Origin: Cladopsammia gracilis | Taxonomy: Eukaryota > Cnidaria > Anthozoa > Scleractinia > Dendrophylliidae | Assembly (NCBI GenBank): GCA_022457155.1 | Contig: JAJGOT010000438.1 | Coordinates: 215,001 to 279,000, forward strand | DNA length: 64,000 nt | Direction: 5' to 3' | Part shown: in pieces, positions 1-10,682 of the stretch | Position numbering within the stretch: position 1 is the first letter of the stretch | Layout of the letters: the number at the start of each line of letters is the position of its first letter | Notes under the pieces: model-generated | Database searches by the model: none | What the model was told of the DNA's origin: nothing | The model's input: only the letters and a program-made list of their open reading frames with translations | Program-made: the position numbers and the translations under genes

Positions 1-58
1 ATTGCGGAAGAGAAGACATCAGCCGTTCAACAAGAGGATACTGAAGAGCTACTAAATT

Positions 59-250
59 GAATTTATTTTTATTTATTTGTTTATTTATTTAACTACTCTT
101 TTTCTCTAGTCTTTCTTGTGATTTATCTGTATATGTATTACATACGTGTAACCACTGCTCGCCTCGACTAGCTAACCTGCTAACTGCGGGCAGTGGATAT
201 GTTGCTTTCTGTAAAATCTGTGATAATTAATAAACAGTTAAACAGTGAGG
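59..250. mobile_element. 192-bp insertion with AATT duplication in LINE ORF1
   Basis: This segment separates two halves of the LINE ORF1 and is bounded by AATT on each side, as expected for a 4-bp target-site duplication. It begins with a TTTATTTATTT-rich stretch. At 161-201 it contains a 41-bp block that recurs in reverse orientation at 25293-25332 inside the tyrosine-recombinase element. I see no terminal inverted repeats, no poly(A) tail and no coding capacity, so its class is unknown. Confidence 0.5.
161..201 (+). repeat. 41-bp dispersed repeat, copy 1
   Basis: The block containing CTCGACTAGCTAACCTGC and ending GCAGTGGATAT matches, as its reverse complement, the sequence at 25293-25332. 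Each copy sits inside a different retroelement reading frame: LINE ORF1 here, the recombinase domain there. This suggests a short mobile or frequently copied unit. The flanks beyond the block do not match. Confidence 0.7.
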
Positions 251-1006
251 AATTTTCTAGAACGAGATCTTGGCTATGCGGACGCAAGAACCGTAGAAAT
301 ACAGCGCGTTCACCGAATCGGCAAAAGTAAGAATGGCGCACCACGTCCGATCTTGGCCCACTTCTTACAATACAAGGACCGTGAACGTATTCTGTCTTTA
401 GGACAACGGCTTAAAGAAACTAACTTCCAAATGTTCAAGGACTTGCAAGCCGAAATAATCGAGAAACGGAGACCTCAAGTGGAAACATTGAAAAGAGCGA
501 GAAGTAATGGAATCCCTGCTAATTTTAGCGCCTCCCAACCAGATAAGTTATATGTCAAGGGTAAACTTTGGCCTGCAGGCAAAGAATTTATCATTTCTTG
601 AATGTGAAACGGAGATGAAATTCGTTTTGTCTATACGTAATGGAGATTAGGTCTGCCTTTATCTTTCAAATTAGTCTAGACTGCACAAATTCAATCGATA
701 GCTTACACTACTTATATTACGCTATATACATAATATATAAGTTTATATTATATATCATTTTAGGCGGGCGTTTAATTTAATGGCGAAACTAGCTACGCCT
801 ACAATGAGAAATGCGGCGTACCTCTCAATCCACCGCTTCGATAAATTTTTATGTTTGTGTTTTAGTTAGTCTCAATTTCTGTGAATGTTTTGATTCATTC
901 TGTTATGCATGTCATATCGTGAGTTTTTTGTGTAAAGTTCATAACTTTTTAACACCTTTTTCTGTTGGCATTCTATTTACGTTTTATCTTCTTTATAACT
1001 TAACTT

Positions 1007-4000
1007 ATGGATTTTAAAATAGCCTCTGTAAATGTTCGGGGACTAGGAGACAAGGCCAAAAGACGAGAATCGTTCAATTGGCTGAGATCCAAAAAATGTC
1101 GGCATATTTCATCCAAGAAGCGCATTGTACTGAAGACAATATTCATGATTGGCGGGCAGAGTGGGGCTATGAAGCTTTATTTAGTTGTTGCTCAAGCAAA
1201 CAAGCAGGTGTTGCCATACTATTCAACAATAATTTTAATTTCCAAATCATAGCCACCTATGCTGATCCTGAGGGACGTTTTCTAATATGCGATTTAACCA
1301 CGAATGGAAAATGCTTTACCTTAGTTAACATATATGCCCCAAACAATGATAATCCAATTTTTTTCATTAATGTTTTTGAACAGCTGAACAGATTTAATTG
1401 CGAGGAACTAATAATCGGCGGTGATTTTAATTTGGTTCTTGACGTCGAAAAAGACAAGAAGGGTGGCCTTGCCAGAACTCATAAAAAAGCGCGAGACACT
1501 GTATGTGAATCCTGTGAGCACTTAGATCTGATTGATGCATGGAGAGCAATGAATCCAGATAGTTATAGATACACATGGCGACAAAAAACCCTGAAATTCA
1601 ATGTAGGCTTGACTTTTTTCTTATAAGCCAAAGTACTATGTGTAATACTGTTTGCGCGGATATAGCACCTGGATATAAAACGGACCATTCAATGATTACC
1701 TTACAAATTTCGCTGCACTCTAACACTCGGGGTAGAGGTTTATCGAAACTTAACACGTCCTTTCTGACCGAGATTGAATACATAAACCAAATAAAACTGA
1801 CCACTCAACGAACCATGGATGAATATGCTTCAGATATTTTAATGTCTCCCAGTTTATTATGGGAAATGGTAAAACTGAAGGAAAAAAATGCTCAAAAAAG
1901 AAGAGCAAATTGAAAACTCAATAGCAGATATAGAGAAACGTCTCAGCATTGCGGAGATTGGAGATGATGTTAAAACAGAATTATGGGCAGACCTCGAGTT
2001 AAAGAGACGTGAACTGGAGGAGATTATTGAATACCGGACAAAGGGAGCAATTTTGAGATCCATATCACAATGGTACAATGAAGGTGAAAAAAACACCAAA
2101 TACTTTCTCAATCTAGAAAAAAGGCATTGTAAGCAAGGAACAATAGCCCAGCTAAACATAAATGATAATGAATCCGTCTATACCGATAAAGAAATATTAT
2201 ATTTATTTAAAAGAATGCGAATCTTTCTATAAAAACCTATACACTTCAAAAATTGATGCCAGCCCTGCAATTCCGCAAACACCGTTTTCTTCCCACAGGA
2301 CAATAAGAAAGGCATTACAACTGAGGAAAAAAATATCTGTGAAGGATTATTGAATAGGGAAGAATGTCTCCAAGCTCTGAAGAAAATGGCAAACAACACA
2401 ACTCCTGGAACAGATAGCCTCCCGTCAGAATTCTATAAGGTTTTTTGGAATGACTTGGCAGATTTATTGACAACCGCTTTAAACTACTCCTACGAAGCCT
2501 CAGAGCTTTCAGTGACACAACGCCGTGGAATAATAAAGCTTATACCTAAGAAAGATGCAGACCTTAACTTAATAAAGAATTGGCGCCCTATTACACTTTT
2601 AAACTGTGATTACAAATTGGCAGCAAAAGCCATAGCAAATCGCATTAAAACCGTTCTCCCAAATCTTATTTCTAATGATCAATCAGGTTTTATAAAAGGC
2701 AGATTCATCAGTGAAAACATCCGCTTAATCGATAGCCGGCGTTATTAGATATGCAGCATCAGAAAATATTCCAGGTTTACTCCTTTTTCTCGACTTTGAA
2801 AAAGCATTTGGCACCCTAGAGTGGCCTTTCGTCCAACGAACGCTTAGCTATTTTGGTTTTCGTCCTTCATTTCAAAAATAGGTCCAGATTTTTTATTGCA
2901 ACATCGAAAGCTGTATATTAAATAACGGGTGGGCAAGCAATCTTTTTGCGCCCACCCGAGGAGTCAGGCAAGGCTGCCCTCTCTCGCCATATTTATTTAT
3001 TCTTTCAGCAGAAATTTTAGCAGATTCCATACGTAACAAGAAATAAAGGGACTAAAAGTAAACAACAATGAAATCAAACTAAGCCAATATGCCGATGATG
3101 CAACTCTGATTTTAAAAAACGGTTCCGTAGAATCTCTTCTAGCAGCTTTAATGAACTTAGAGTCCTTTAGCATTATGTCTGGCCTCAGACTCAACAGTAA
3201 AAAAACGGAAGCGCTGTGGATAGGTTCAAACGCTGACAACAACTTTAAACTTTGTCCCGAAAAAGATTTTAAATGGCCAAAAAAAGGTAAAAGCCCTTGG
3301 TGTGTGGTTCTCAACAATGCTCGATGCGGGCACTGACAGAGATGAATTATAAGGACAAGCTGGAAAAAGTTAAAGGGATACTGGGATCTTGGAAACTTTG
3401 CAGGCTTGGCTTCTTAGTTAAAATAACAGTATTAAAAAGCTTAGTAGCCTCACAGTTAGTCTATATATGTTCGTCTCTTCAAACCAACCATGCAGTAATT
3501 AAAGAGATAAATTCTCTGTTTTTCAACTTCCTATGGAACGACAAACGAGATAAAATAAAAAGAGATATAATGATAAATGACTATTCAGAAGGGGGACTGA
3601 GAATGATTGATATTGTCTCTTTCAATAAGGCGCTAAAATCTACTTGGATACAAAAATATCTTAACAAAGAAAACCACGGAGCATGGAAGATTTTTTTTGG
3701 ATTTAGAACTCCAAAAATGTGGAGGGGAAGCATTACTTACTGGTAACTTAAATAGGAGAGATATCAAAACTTTGACCTCAGTTTTAGACCCTTTTGTTAG
3801 TGAAACCCTTGAAGCTTGGTCGGAAATTATTTTTGAGTCAGAGGTAGCATATAAAGATTTTCTTTCACATCCTCTTTGGTATAATTCTCTCATACGAATG
3901 GGAAACAGACCAGTGTTCTTTAGGGAGTGGTTTCAGAAAGGTATAACAAAGGTTAAACACCTTATGGATGACTCCTATAAATTCCTTTCGCTTAAAGCCT

Positions 4001-5479
4001 TTCAAGAGAAGTATAACCTGAATGTCCGCCCTCTCTCCTACTTTGGAATAATATCTGCGTTAAATAGTCTGCAAAAGCTCTTTCCAGATTGCACAAGAAA
4101 CTTAAGGTTACAGTGTACCTTCGGCGGTGTCTTCAGTATAACAGCTCTAGCGTCTTAAGATTACACTTAATATACCTAAACCCAGATATCAAATTAAAGC
4201 TTATAGAGCTGGCTATCTAAATATGGAAACCATTTGGTAATAAAATGAATTGTCGAATTTTTTACGACGTCTAAATTCGAACGTCCGAATCAGCTTTAAA
4301 ACGCTATAACTCAAAGCGATTATTATATTTTGCTAATTTGATTTGTTCTCGGGTTTCCGGACACGAAGCGCTAAAAAAACGTGTCGGCGATTTCCCATAT
4401 TCAATTGCAATGAAAAGTTACAGAATATTTTCGAAAAGGGGAGAAAAAAATTGGAATGATCGCACGGAAATGGCTCTTGACGAAAAAGTTTTCGGAATTA
4501 AAAAATTCGCCGACGCATTTTGTTGATTATATGTTAGCCTAGCTTCTGTCCAAATTTGAGGAAAATCGAACAAATTTCCTTTGAGTTGTAGCTCTTTAAA
4601 GTGTTCCCAACAAGCGAAAAATTAACTTTGAGAAAACGGCGCTTAAAAAAACATATCGCTAAATAAACAAACTCCGCCCACAAAAGTTATACCGTCATTT
4701 CTCCGTCAATTTTCACTATTTTTCGATATTTTTTTTTGGATGAAAGTTCATCCTGTAAACATTATTTTAACGCAAAAAAAAAAAATTTCAATAAATTTTT
4801 GATCTGAAGGTACACTGTAACCTTAACCGAAGGTGCGGATACTTTTTTGACAAAATTTTTATCCACCAAAAAATCTTGTAGCTTAGCATACAAAAACCTT
4901 GTCGAAAAAAAGAGCGAAACACCAAATGTAAGCCAACAAAAATGGCTAGAGGATGCTTTAATTATAACGGATAATGATATTGATTGGGGAGCAGCTTTCC
5001 AATTACCTTTTTACTGCACTAATAGTTTTTACTGCACTTATAGTTTTTCATTTTAAATTTCTACATCGCCGACTACCCACTAATGACTTTCTAAAGAAGA
5101 TTGGACTTGTGGACAACGATAAATGTACCTTTTGCCAGGCTGAAAAAGAAAACTCATTCATCTTTTTTGGCAATGTTCGATGTCTGGCGACTTCTGGCAT
5201 AACTTTAAGTGTTGGTTACAATCTTGTCAAATATTTCCAAAAGATCAAACCTTATCTTTTATTACTGCTCTGGGTCTGAGGCCGGACATTTCTAAATTTA
5301 AGCTTCAAATCAACTTTTGCTGTCTATGCGCCAAATATTATATATGGCTTTGCAAACAAAAACAACATATTCCTAAACTTAGTGGATTTCTGAAACACTT
5401 AAAGTATATTAAGGACATCGAGACGTATAGAAACACAATTCCAAACAAAAAGTGGGAGCCTCTATTACCCTATCTATAG
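1007..5479 (+). pseudogene. L1/Tx1-like LINE ORF2 (endonuclease-reverse transcriptase), decayed
   Basis: ORF2 of a LINE normally nicks DNA and reverse-transcribes the element RNA at the target. Pieces appear in order in shifting frames. An AP-endonuclease starts at 1007 (MDFKIASVNVRGLG), with YFIQEAHC near 1110 and IIGGDFNLVLD near 1420. The reverse transcriptase runs about 2350-3290, with NWRPITLLNCDYK, DQSGFIKGR, GVRQGCPLSPYLF and a YADD active-site box at 3088-3099. The C-terminal region runs about 3340-5479, including a CTFCQAEKENSF cysteine stretch. Frameshifts fall near 1100, 1600, 1880, 2220, 2740 and 3300, with in-frame stops at about 2880 and 3045. A 717-bp transposon at 4106-4822 splits the C-terminal part; removing it with one TTAA restores the frame. 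This copy cannot be active. Confidence 0.85.
4102..4826. mobile_element. TTAA-flanked TIR element inserted in the LINE
   Basis: A 717-bp element (4106-4822) has perfect 17-bp terminal inverted repeats, GGTTACAGTGTACCTTC at the left and its reverse complement at the right. It is flanked by TTAA at 4102-4105 and 4823-4826. TTAA duplication with RGG-type ends is known for Kolobok transposons, while piggyBac also uses TTAA, so the superfamily is a guess. Removing the element with one TTAA joins the LINE reading frame exactly. No transposase is encoded. Its interior (4169-4780) matches both flanks of the Penelope-like copy at 17932-21156, with everything between those flanks missing. Confidence 0.75.
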
Positions 5480-5733
5480 TGTCCTAGCCCCCCTTCAAGT
5501 TATTTTAAAGTAGTCGTTTAATATTTTATTTAATGTGTCAATTCATAATTTTACCAGCCCATTCAATGTAAATGTGCCAAAAGTTGCGTGTTTTATTTTA
5601 TTCAATATTTCTGTATTTATTATTGTTATTAGTTATTGCTTTTGTTATTCCTTTATTTGATGTATAATTTAATAAAATAAGGTTGAAATAAAAGAAAAAA
5701 AATAAAAAATAAAATAAAAATTAAAAAAAAAAT
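5480..5733 (+). other. LINE 3' untranslated tail with A-rich end
   Basis: The stretch after the last LINE codon is AT-rich and ends in AATAAAATAAGG followed by an imprecise A-rich run to about 5733. This fits the 3' end of the 1-5479 LINE. It has no reading frame. I could not identify a target-site duplication because the 5' end lies outside the window. Confidence 0.6.
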
Positions 5734-5734
5734 C

Positions 5735-5855
5735 ATTTGAATCGAACAGAACGCTCGATTGCTTTGCAAAGAATTTTCCGAAACATGCTAATAACTGGCT
5801 TGAGAATTGCAATAACATTACGCACTCAATGTCACGCTATTACGTGGGTCTAGAC
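5735..5855 (+). repeat. Inverted copy of the sequence at 6488-6602
   Basis: About 115 bases, including CGCTCGATTGCTTTGCAAAG and ACTGGCTTGAGAATTG, reappear in reverse orientation at 6488-6602. The two arms flank a CR1-like LINE 3' fragment. Identity looks roughly 80 percent by eye. The arm at 6488-6602 runs into the LINE reading frame, so this arm may be a fragment of the same element family. Confidence 0.6.
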
Positions 5856-5942
5856 TTTTATCCTGCTTTGTTGTTCTGTGGAATGAAAACCTTTTTGTTT
5901 TCTGGACATAGAGATCCTTGGCATGGCTGCATAACAGCGTAA

Positions 5943-6525
5943 TACATACATACATACATACTTTATTACCTTTCCCCAAAGGGGCTTTTCAAAGATAATT
6001 AAAACTAACTAACAAGAATAATCGAAAAATAACTAATTACATTATGATCATAAATATAAATCGTATTTACAAATATAAATTGAATTAATTAAGTTAAGAT
6101 TCTAAAAATTCCTTAAGAAGCTTGCGCTTTAAAACTTTCTTAAAAACCGAAACAGATTTACTAAATTTTAAAATAGGGTCCAATGAGTTCCAAATATTAA
6201 CAGTGCGATAATAAAATGTCCTCTGGCCAGAAGCAGTTCTAAATAAAGGAATGTTTAATTGTTGAGAATTTCTAGTTGAACGGTTACTAATATTCTCACG
6301 CTTAATAAATTTAGATATCAAGTAGTCGGGGGCACAGCCTGTCATACACTTAAAGGCCAGGGTGGCACTCCGATAATAAAGCTGGCTAGATACTGGCAGC
6401 CAATTTAACTTTTTTAGTGCGGGGGTGACATGGTCATATTTTCGCGTGCCGCTTACAATTCTACAGTTTTGTACAGATTGCAGTTTATCTAATAGCATGA
6501 CGTCGAGTGTGTTATGTTGTAACAA
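5943..6525 (-). pseudogene. CR1/L2-like LINE 3' end
   Basis: Read on the minus strand, 6525-6094 is open for 143 residues. It has the familiar C-terminal motifs of CR1-type reverse transcriptases: DKLQSVQNCRIVSG, DHVTPALKKLNWLPV, LAFKCMTGCAPDYLI and YYRTVNIWNSLDP. This is the end of the protein, after the RT active site, so the copy is severely 5'-truncated. Downstream comes a short untranslated region ending at about 5943 in a tetranucleotide run (ATGT on the minus strand), the usual way such LINEs finish. Confidence 0.8.
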
Positions 6526-6602
6526 TTCTCAAGCCAGTTTTTGGCATATTTCAGAAAATTCTTCTGAAAGCAATCGAGCGGTCTGTTCAATGCAAATGAA
6601 GT

Positions 6603-7530
6603 TTTTGCTAAAGTTGTGCACGTGCATATGGAACTAGAAAACAATACCTGTGAATAATGAGGAAGCTCACTTGTAAACACGAAATCCGCGGGAAATAAAT
6701 TGGTACATTGGAAGCCCTATTTTATTGCCTTACATGTTTTCAATGTCCTTGAAACTTGCAGGCCATATAAATTGATTATTAATCTCAAGATTATCAAATT
6801 TTTAAAAAAAATTATCAAGCGGTTTCCAAATTATCATCACATTTGTAGGCGTAGACCAAATTACATACAAAAATGGCAACAACAGCATCTGAACACACAC
6901 CAATCAAATATTTCTTTCTCGCAATCGACCAAAGCAATCCCCCTTACTTTTTCGTATGATCTCAGATAGAATCAAAATACTATGAGAGGAAACTGCATTC
7001 CCAAAGGGCATCGCTTTCTTTAGATATTAGCCAATTATGTCGATAGTATGTTTTTCACGGTATTTATAATCCCCAAAACTTCATCCCCACAAATTTCAAA
7101 AACGCTCTCATAGAATTTGTTCAATCTTTGCCATATTCGCGGCGGCTATGGGAAGTACAAGCTCCCTTAAGCGATTGCTGAAAAAACCTCCAGGTGCTGC
7201 AAGTAAAAAACGTCATGGCGTCATTACGTTGCTATGGCAACTCCGATGTTAATTTCACACTGGTCTTAACAAATTTTCATCTTTATCTATTATAGCTGTG
7301 GTGACCGTTTTTCCACAACATTGTTAATGGAGTCGTAGTCAATGCTCAAACTTGGGAGGTATCGCCCGAAAAAATCCAGTCAAGCCACCTTAACTGTCAA
7401 CAGAGGCAACAAATAGCCCATAATTTTGCTATTCCAAATTTGGAAACGAAATCTCAGACCCAGTTTCCAACTGCTAACAGGAGTCCCATAGCCAAAAAAT
7501 GCTTTTTGCTGCGCAACACTCACAGTATGA
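6603..7530. other. No recognisable gene
   Basis: AT-rich sequence with many stops in all frames. I see no domain, no tandem array and no clear terminal repeats. The reading frames present (longest under 90 residues, for example 6700-6969) are low-complexity and resemble no family I know. Confidence 0.5.
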
Positions 7531-7534
7531 TAAT

Positions 7535-7720
7535 AAAATTCGGTTAAGACTGAGTGCCGAAAAAACTGTTACATAAGACAGTCAGACGTTTCGGGGATAA
7601 CCCCTTCATCAGTGTTTGTGTTCTCACTAGACAAACGCTCGTGCTCATGTACAATTTGTTGTGTGTATGCTATCCAAAAATATTGAAATAAAACTCGAAT
7701 TTGAGCGCGCACTTAGCGCG
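7535..7720 (-). mobile_element. Penelope-type terminal repeat fragment with hammerhead-like core
   Basis: On the minus strand this stretch carries CTGATGA, then a GGGG-TTAT-CCCC hairpin, then GAAAC and GTC at 7585-7612. That is the conserved core of minimal hammerhead ribozymes described in the terminal repeats of Penelope-like retroelements. No reverse transcriptase sequence is attached, so this would be a solo or truncated end. Boundaries are approximate. Confidence 0.5.
7585..7612 (-). ncRNA. Minimal hammerhead ribozyme motif
   Basis: The minus strand shows the core CTGATGA, a 4-bp stem II (GGGG/CCCC) with a TTAT loop, then GAAAC and GTC with only a vestigial helix III. These features match type I minimal hammerheads of Penelope-like elements. 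Stem I is weak here: only two pairs (CA/TG) are evident next to the core, so self-cleavage may be poor or lost. Confidence 0.5.
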
Positions 7721-7894
7721 CATAAATGCAACAGAGAATGAAACTTGAAGCCAATGTAGCCTCATGGAAAATTAGAATTTAAAGTCAATGTTAATTCCAT
7801 GAGGCGCCAAGGTCTTGTGTAGAAAGGTTAGCCTCATTTCTTCTCTCTGTTGTGTGGCAGTTGCTCCCATGACTTTCTTTAGCACCGACACAAT

Positions 7895-8155
7895 TCGGGT
7901 GCCTCGAAAACGAAGACTACCCCTTGAAAATGGGTCGAAAACCCCTTGAAAATGAAGACTATGGTTACCCGTTCACCGGTTACACGGATGCTCCAACTTG
8001 GACGACATTAACTCAAGCCTTCGACTCAGCGGACTACGACATCAATCTCGAGCCCAGAGTCTACGGGGTCCTCGGACTGGATTAAAATAACACTTTACGT
8101 GACACATTCAGTTACATCTTCTTCTTCTAAAAATGTAGAAACTTTTGAACTGGTA
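7895..8155 (+). repeat. Left arm of a long inverted repeat
   Basis: About 230 bases starting at GTGCCTCGAAAACGAAGAC and ending near CAGTTACATCTTCT match 9303-9528 in reverse orientation. Shared landmarks include GACTCAGCGGACTAC, GGGGTCCTCGGACTGG and ACACTTTACGTGAC. A shorter third copy lies at 8795-9115. The pair bounds a 1.6-kb segment and may be the ends of a non-autonomous transposon. I see no transposase between them. Confidence 0.7.
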
Positions 8156-8794
8156 TTGAACTTGATCAACAGGATTATTCCTGAACAAAAACAGTATTCA
8201 ATCACGAATGCTGAAAATGTTTAATCTTAAGGAATAGTATAAGCTGCGCTTGAAATTTATAAAAATGCTTTTAATGGTTTGGGCGACAGGCTAACTGCCC
8301 TTTTTTGTTTTCTTTTTTTTTTATTATTTGTTGTTTATGTCTTCCTGCATGATGCTATAGTTACGTTTAGCTTACGTTTTGTTACTTGAAAAAATAGAAT
8401 TGGCGAAATTTAACTCAATTAAAGTGAGTTGTTCCAAAAATAGTTGGACCTCTGTTAAAGGGTTCCTCACAACCAGTGTGCATTGCGACTATATGTTACT
8501 TCTATTTGCCTTGAAGCTTGATCTTTTTCATCGTACGAAGTGTGACACGATTCGCGTAAAGGTAGATAAGTTAAAAACAAAATTTTGTTATTCTTATTAT
8601 TTCCTTGGTGTTTTGTCACGTTAGAAAACGATTGTTTCCTTTAATTGGAAAGTAATTTTCTAAAACAGGAATGGACTTAAAATGTCATTATAGATTGAAG
8701 TGAACAAATATAAAGTTAACTATTACCTGTTGGTTTAAATAAAGACAGTTGAAATATCATTTGTAATATTTGATTTTCCTTAATGCTATTATTA

Positions 8795-9115
8795 AAACCT
8801 AGTTTAATCCAGTCCAGAGTCCACTGAGTCAAAGGCTCGAGATTAACGTCATCCAAGTCGGATCGTCGGTAACTGTAGTCTTTCTTTTCAAGGGGTTTTC
8901 GAGGGGGTCTTTGACATTGTTTTCGAGGGGGGCCAGGGCCGTAGCCAGTATGAGGCAAACCGAGGCACTTGCCTCAGTCATGATCCCAGTGTTTTGTTTA
9001 AACGTAGTCATCATAAAGACCCTAAATAGCTAGGAGGGGAATTTAACCATGAATATTGCCTCTGTCCTTGTTTTTTTTTCTGGCTACGGCCCTGGGGGCT
9101 TCGGTCTTCGGTCTT
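8795..9115 (-). repeat. Third, deleted copy of the inverted-repeat unit
   Basis: TTTAATCCAGTCC is followed directly by a block with CTGAGTCAAAGGCTCGAG, CATCCAAGTCGGA and TTTTCAAGGGGTTTTCGA. It matches the right arm at 9303-9528 in the same orientation but lacks its middle. A 163-bp MITE (8933-9095) is inserted in it. Confidence 0.6.
8933..9095. mobile_element. 163-bp hAT-like MITE
   Basis: The ends are perfect 16-bp inverted repeats (CCAGGGCCGTAGCCAG and its complement). The interior is short and non-coding, with TGAGGCAAACCGAGGCACTTGCCTCAGTC. CAGGG(G/C)CGTAGCCAG ends are common among hAT-type non-autonomous elements. The flanks are G-rich on both sides, so the target duplication cannot be read cleanly. 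Confidence 0.7.
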
Positions 9116-9302
9116 CTTCGACACAAAGAAAGAAAAGTCCTTATTGGGGGTCTTTTTGTGCTTTGTATAATGCATCTTTAGAAAGCCAAGATGTTTAAGG
9201 ACAACTCTAAATAAAAGTCGAGTTTCTTAAACCTGCCGCGACTCAAATATGAGCACATTTACGGTATGTTCCCAGGAGGCCCAGCAGTGTTGACAGCTCT
9301 AC

Positions 9303-9528
9303 ATTTTTAAAAGATGTAACTGAATGCGTCACGTAAAGTGTTATTTTAATCCAGTCCGAGGACCCCGTAGACACTGGGCTCAAGATTGATGTTGTAGTCC
9401 GCTGAGTCGAAGGCTCGAGTTAATGTCGTCCAAGTCAGAGCGTTTGGATAACTGTAGTCTTTGTTTTCAAGGGGTTTTCAAACCGTTTGAGGGGTCTTTG
9501 GTCTTCGTTTTCGAGACACCCACTCTCA
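9303..9528 (-). repeat. Right arm of the long inverted repeat
   Basis: Reverse-complement partner of 7895-8155, ending outward in TCTTCGTTTTCGAGACACC. It differs from the left arm by scattered substitutions and a small length change near the outer end. Confidence 0.7.
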
Positions 9529-9530
9529 AA

Positions 9531-10682
9531 TTATAGTTACATCGCAGTTCTCCTTTGTCATTAGCTAGTGAAGCAGTGCTATCTGTGCTTAATATAAAAT
9601 TGGGAAGGACTCAGTGTGGAAACACAGTTCTTAAAAGACTGAAGAATAACTTAAACTAAGAACTTATAGAATAAACAAAAATGCATGCATGTTCATTTCA
9701 AACCGAATGTCAATGTGCTTGTGTTTTAAACAATAAAACTGCACCTAGATCTAGAAAGAAGATTATCCATATTTTGTCTTTTACTAGGCTACATGGACTT
9801 TACATTTTGCAAGAATTCTTTGCACTTCTGTTCCAGCATTTCAATTTGCGCCAAAAAGTAACGAATTCAATGAGTGCCACAGCACGCCTGCTCTTTGGGC
9901 TAAAACGGCTGACTGCTGGCTCACTTTCCCCAGGTTTACTCGGCCAACTGTTCTTTAGAAATAATAAATTTTAGCAAAATAATTATTTTGTCACTGCAGC
10001 AGAGAGACATAGACAGGAATGCCAGGCTCTCCCAGCCCAGTCAAAATGTGCCGGCAGCCGGCTATTTTGCCGCCTACAACGAAATATCTGCCGCCTACTA
10101 TACACTAAACTTCATTTACAACAAATATGAGGTCTCTTCTAGTTCAAATAGCAACAAAAACATAAAATGTTTCTTGTGAATCGAGCCGCACACGAACAAA
10201 CCTTGCATGATGAGTGACAGGGTTACTGGGGCATTCGAACGCCTTGAGCATTATGTGGGAAAATGAGCCAGGTGAATGGTCAGCGGTGAATGCTCTTGCA
10301 GTTACAAACAAGATGGCATCTAAGCAAGCTTGTGGCCTCTGCTGCCTACTACTCCAGCTATCTTGCCTACTACTCAAAAATATTTTGACTGGGCTGCTCT
10401 CCTGGCCAGGAAATCCAAGAAAGCTTGGCCAGGGCCATGCTTCCCAGGCTTTCCAAGGCTGCACTTTCCAGGCAAGTGTGGCCAAAAGCCCGGAAAGCAT
10501 GACCTGGCCAGGCTTTGCCAGGCTGACCGAGCTTTTGGCCACTCTCCTGATGCAAGTATCAGGAGGGCAAAGCCAATATTTACCTTGTTTTTTAACAATC
10601 TTAAAATATTGCTTTGTTTGTTCTTCAGATCTAACGATAAAGTCAGAAGTTTATAATTGTGAATGTTGTGAATGCGATCATC
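9531..10682. other. Upstream region of the host gene; no other gene seen
   Basis: This holds short frames only. From about 10395 to 10565 it is unusually rich in CCAGGC/GGCCAGG words that pair imperfectly with each other, with ATGCTT and AAGCAT blocks in opposite orientation. That resembles a decayed foldback element and makes overlapping frames on both strands look open. Promoter and 5' UTR of the exon at 10683 should lie here or further left, but I cannot point to a convincing TATA or start site. Confidence 0.4.

Larger units (their letters stand above)
1..601 (+). pseudogene. L1/Tx1-like LINE ORF1 remnant, split by a 192-bp insertion
   Basis: The first 57 bases read in frame as the end of an acidic helix-rich segment (EDTEELLN). 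From 251 the same protein appears to resume (NFLERDLGYADA), followed by a segment typical of L1-type ORF1 RNA-binding proteins: EIQRVHRIGK, then a run with RPILAHFLQYKDRERIL and RPQVETLKRAR. This part normally forms the RRM and C-terminal domain that coats LINE RNA. Both sides of the break carry AATT (55-58 and 251-254) and the codon AAT, so removing 55-250 restores one frame. The ORF ends at 599-601 (TGA). The N-terminus lies outside the window. The reading frame is closed upstream of 245 by a stop, which fits an insertion rather than a real start. No function is expected from this copy. Confidence 0.65.
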
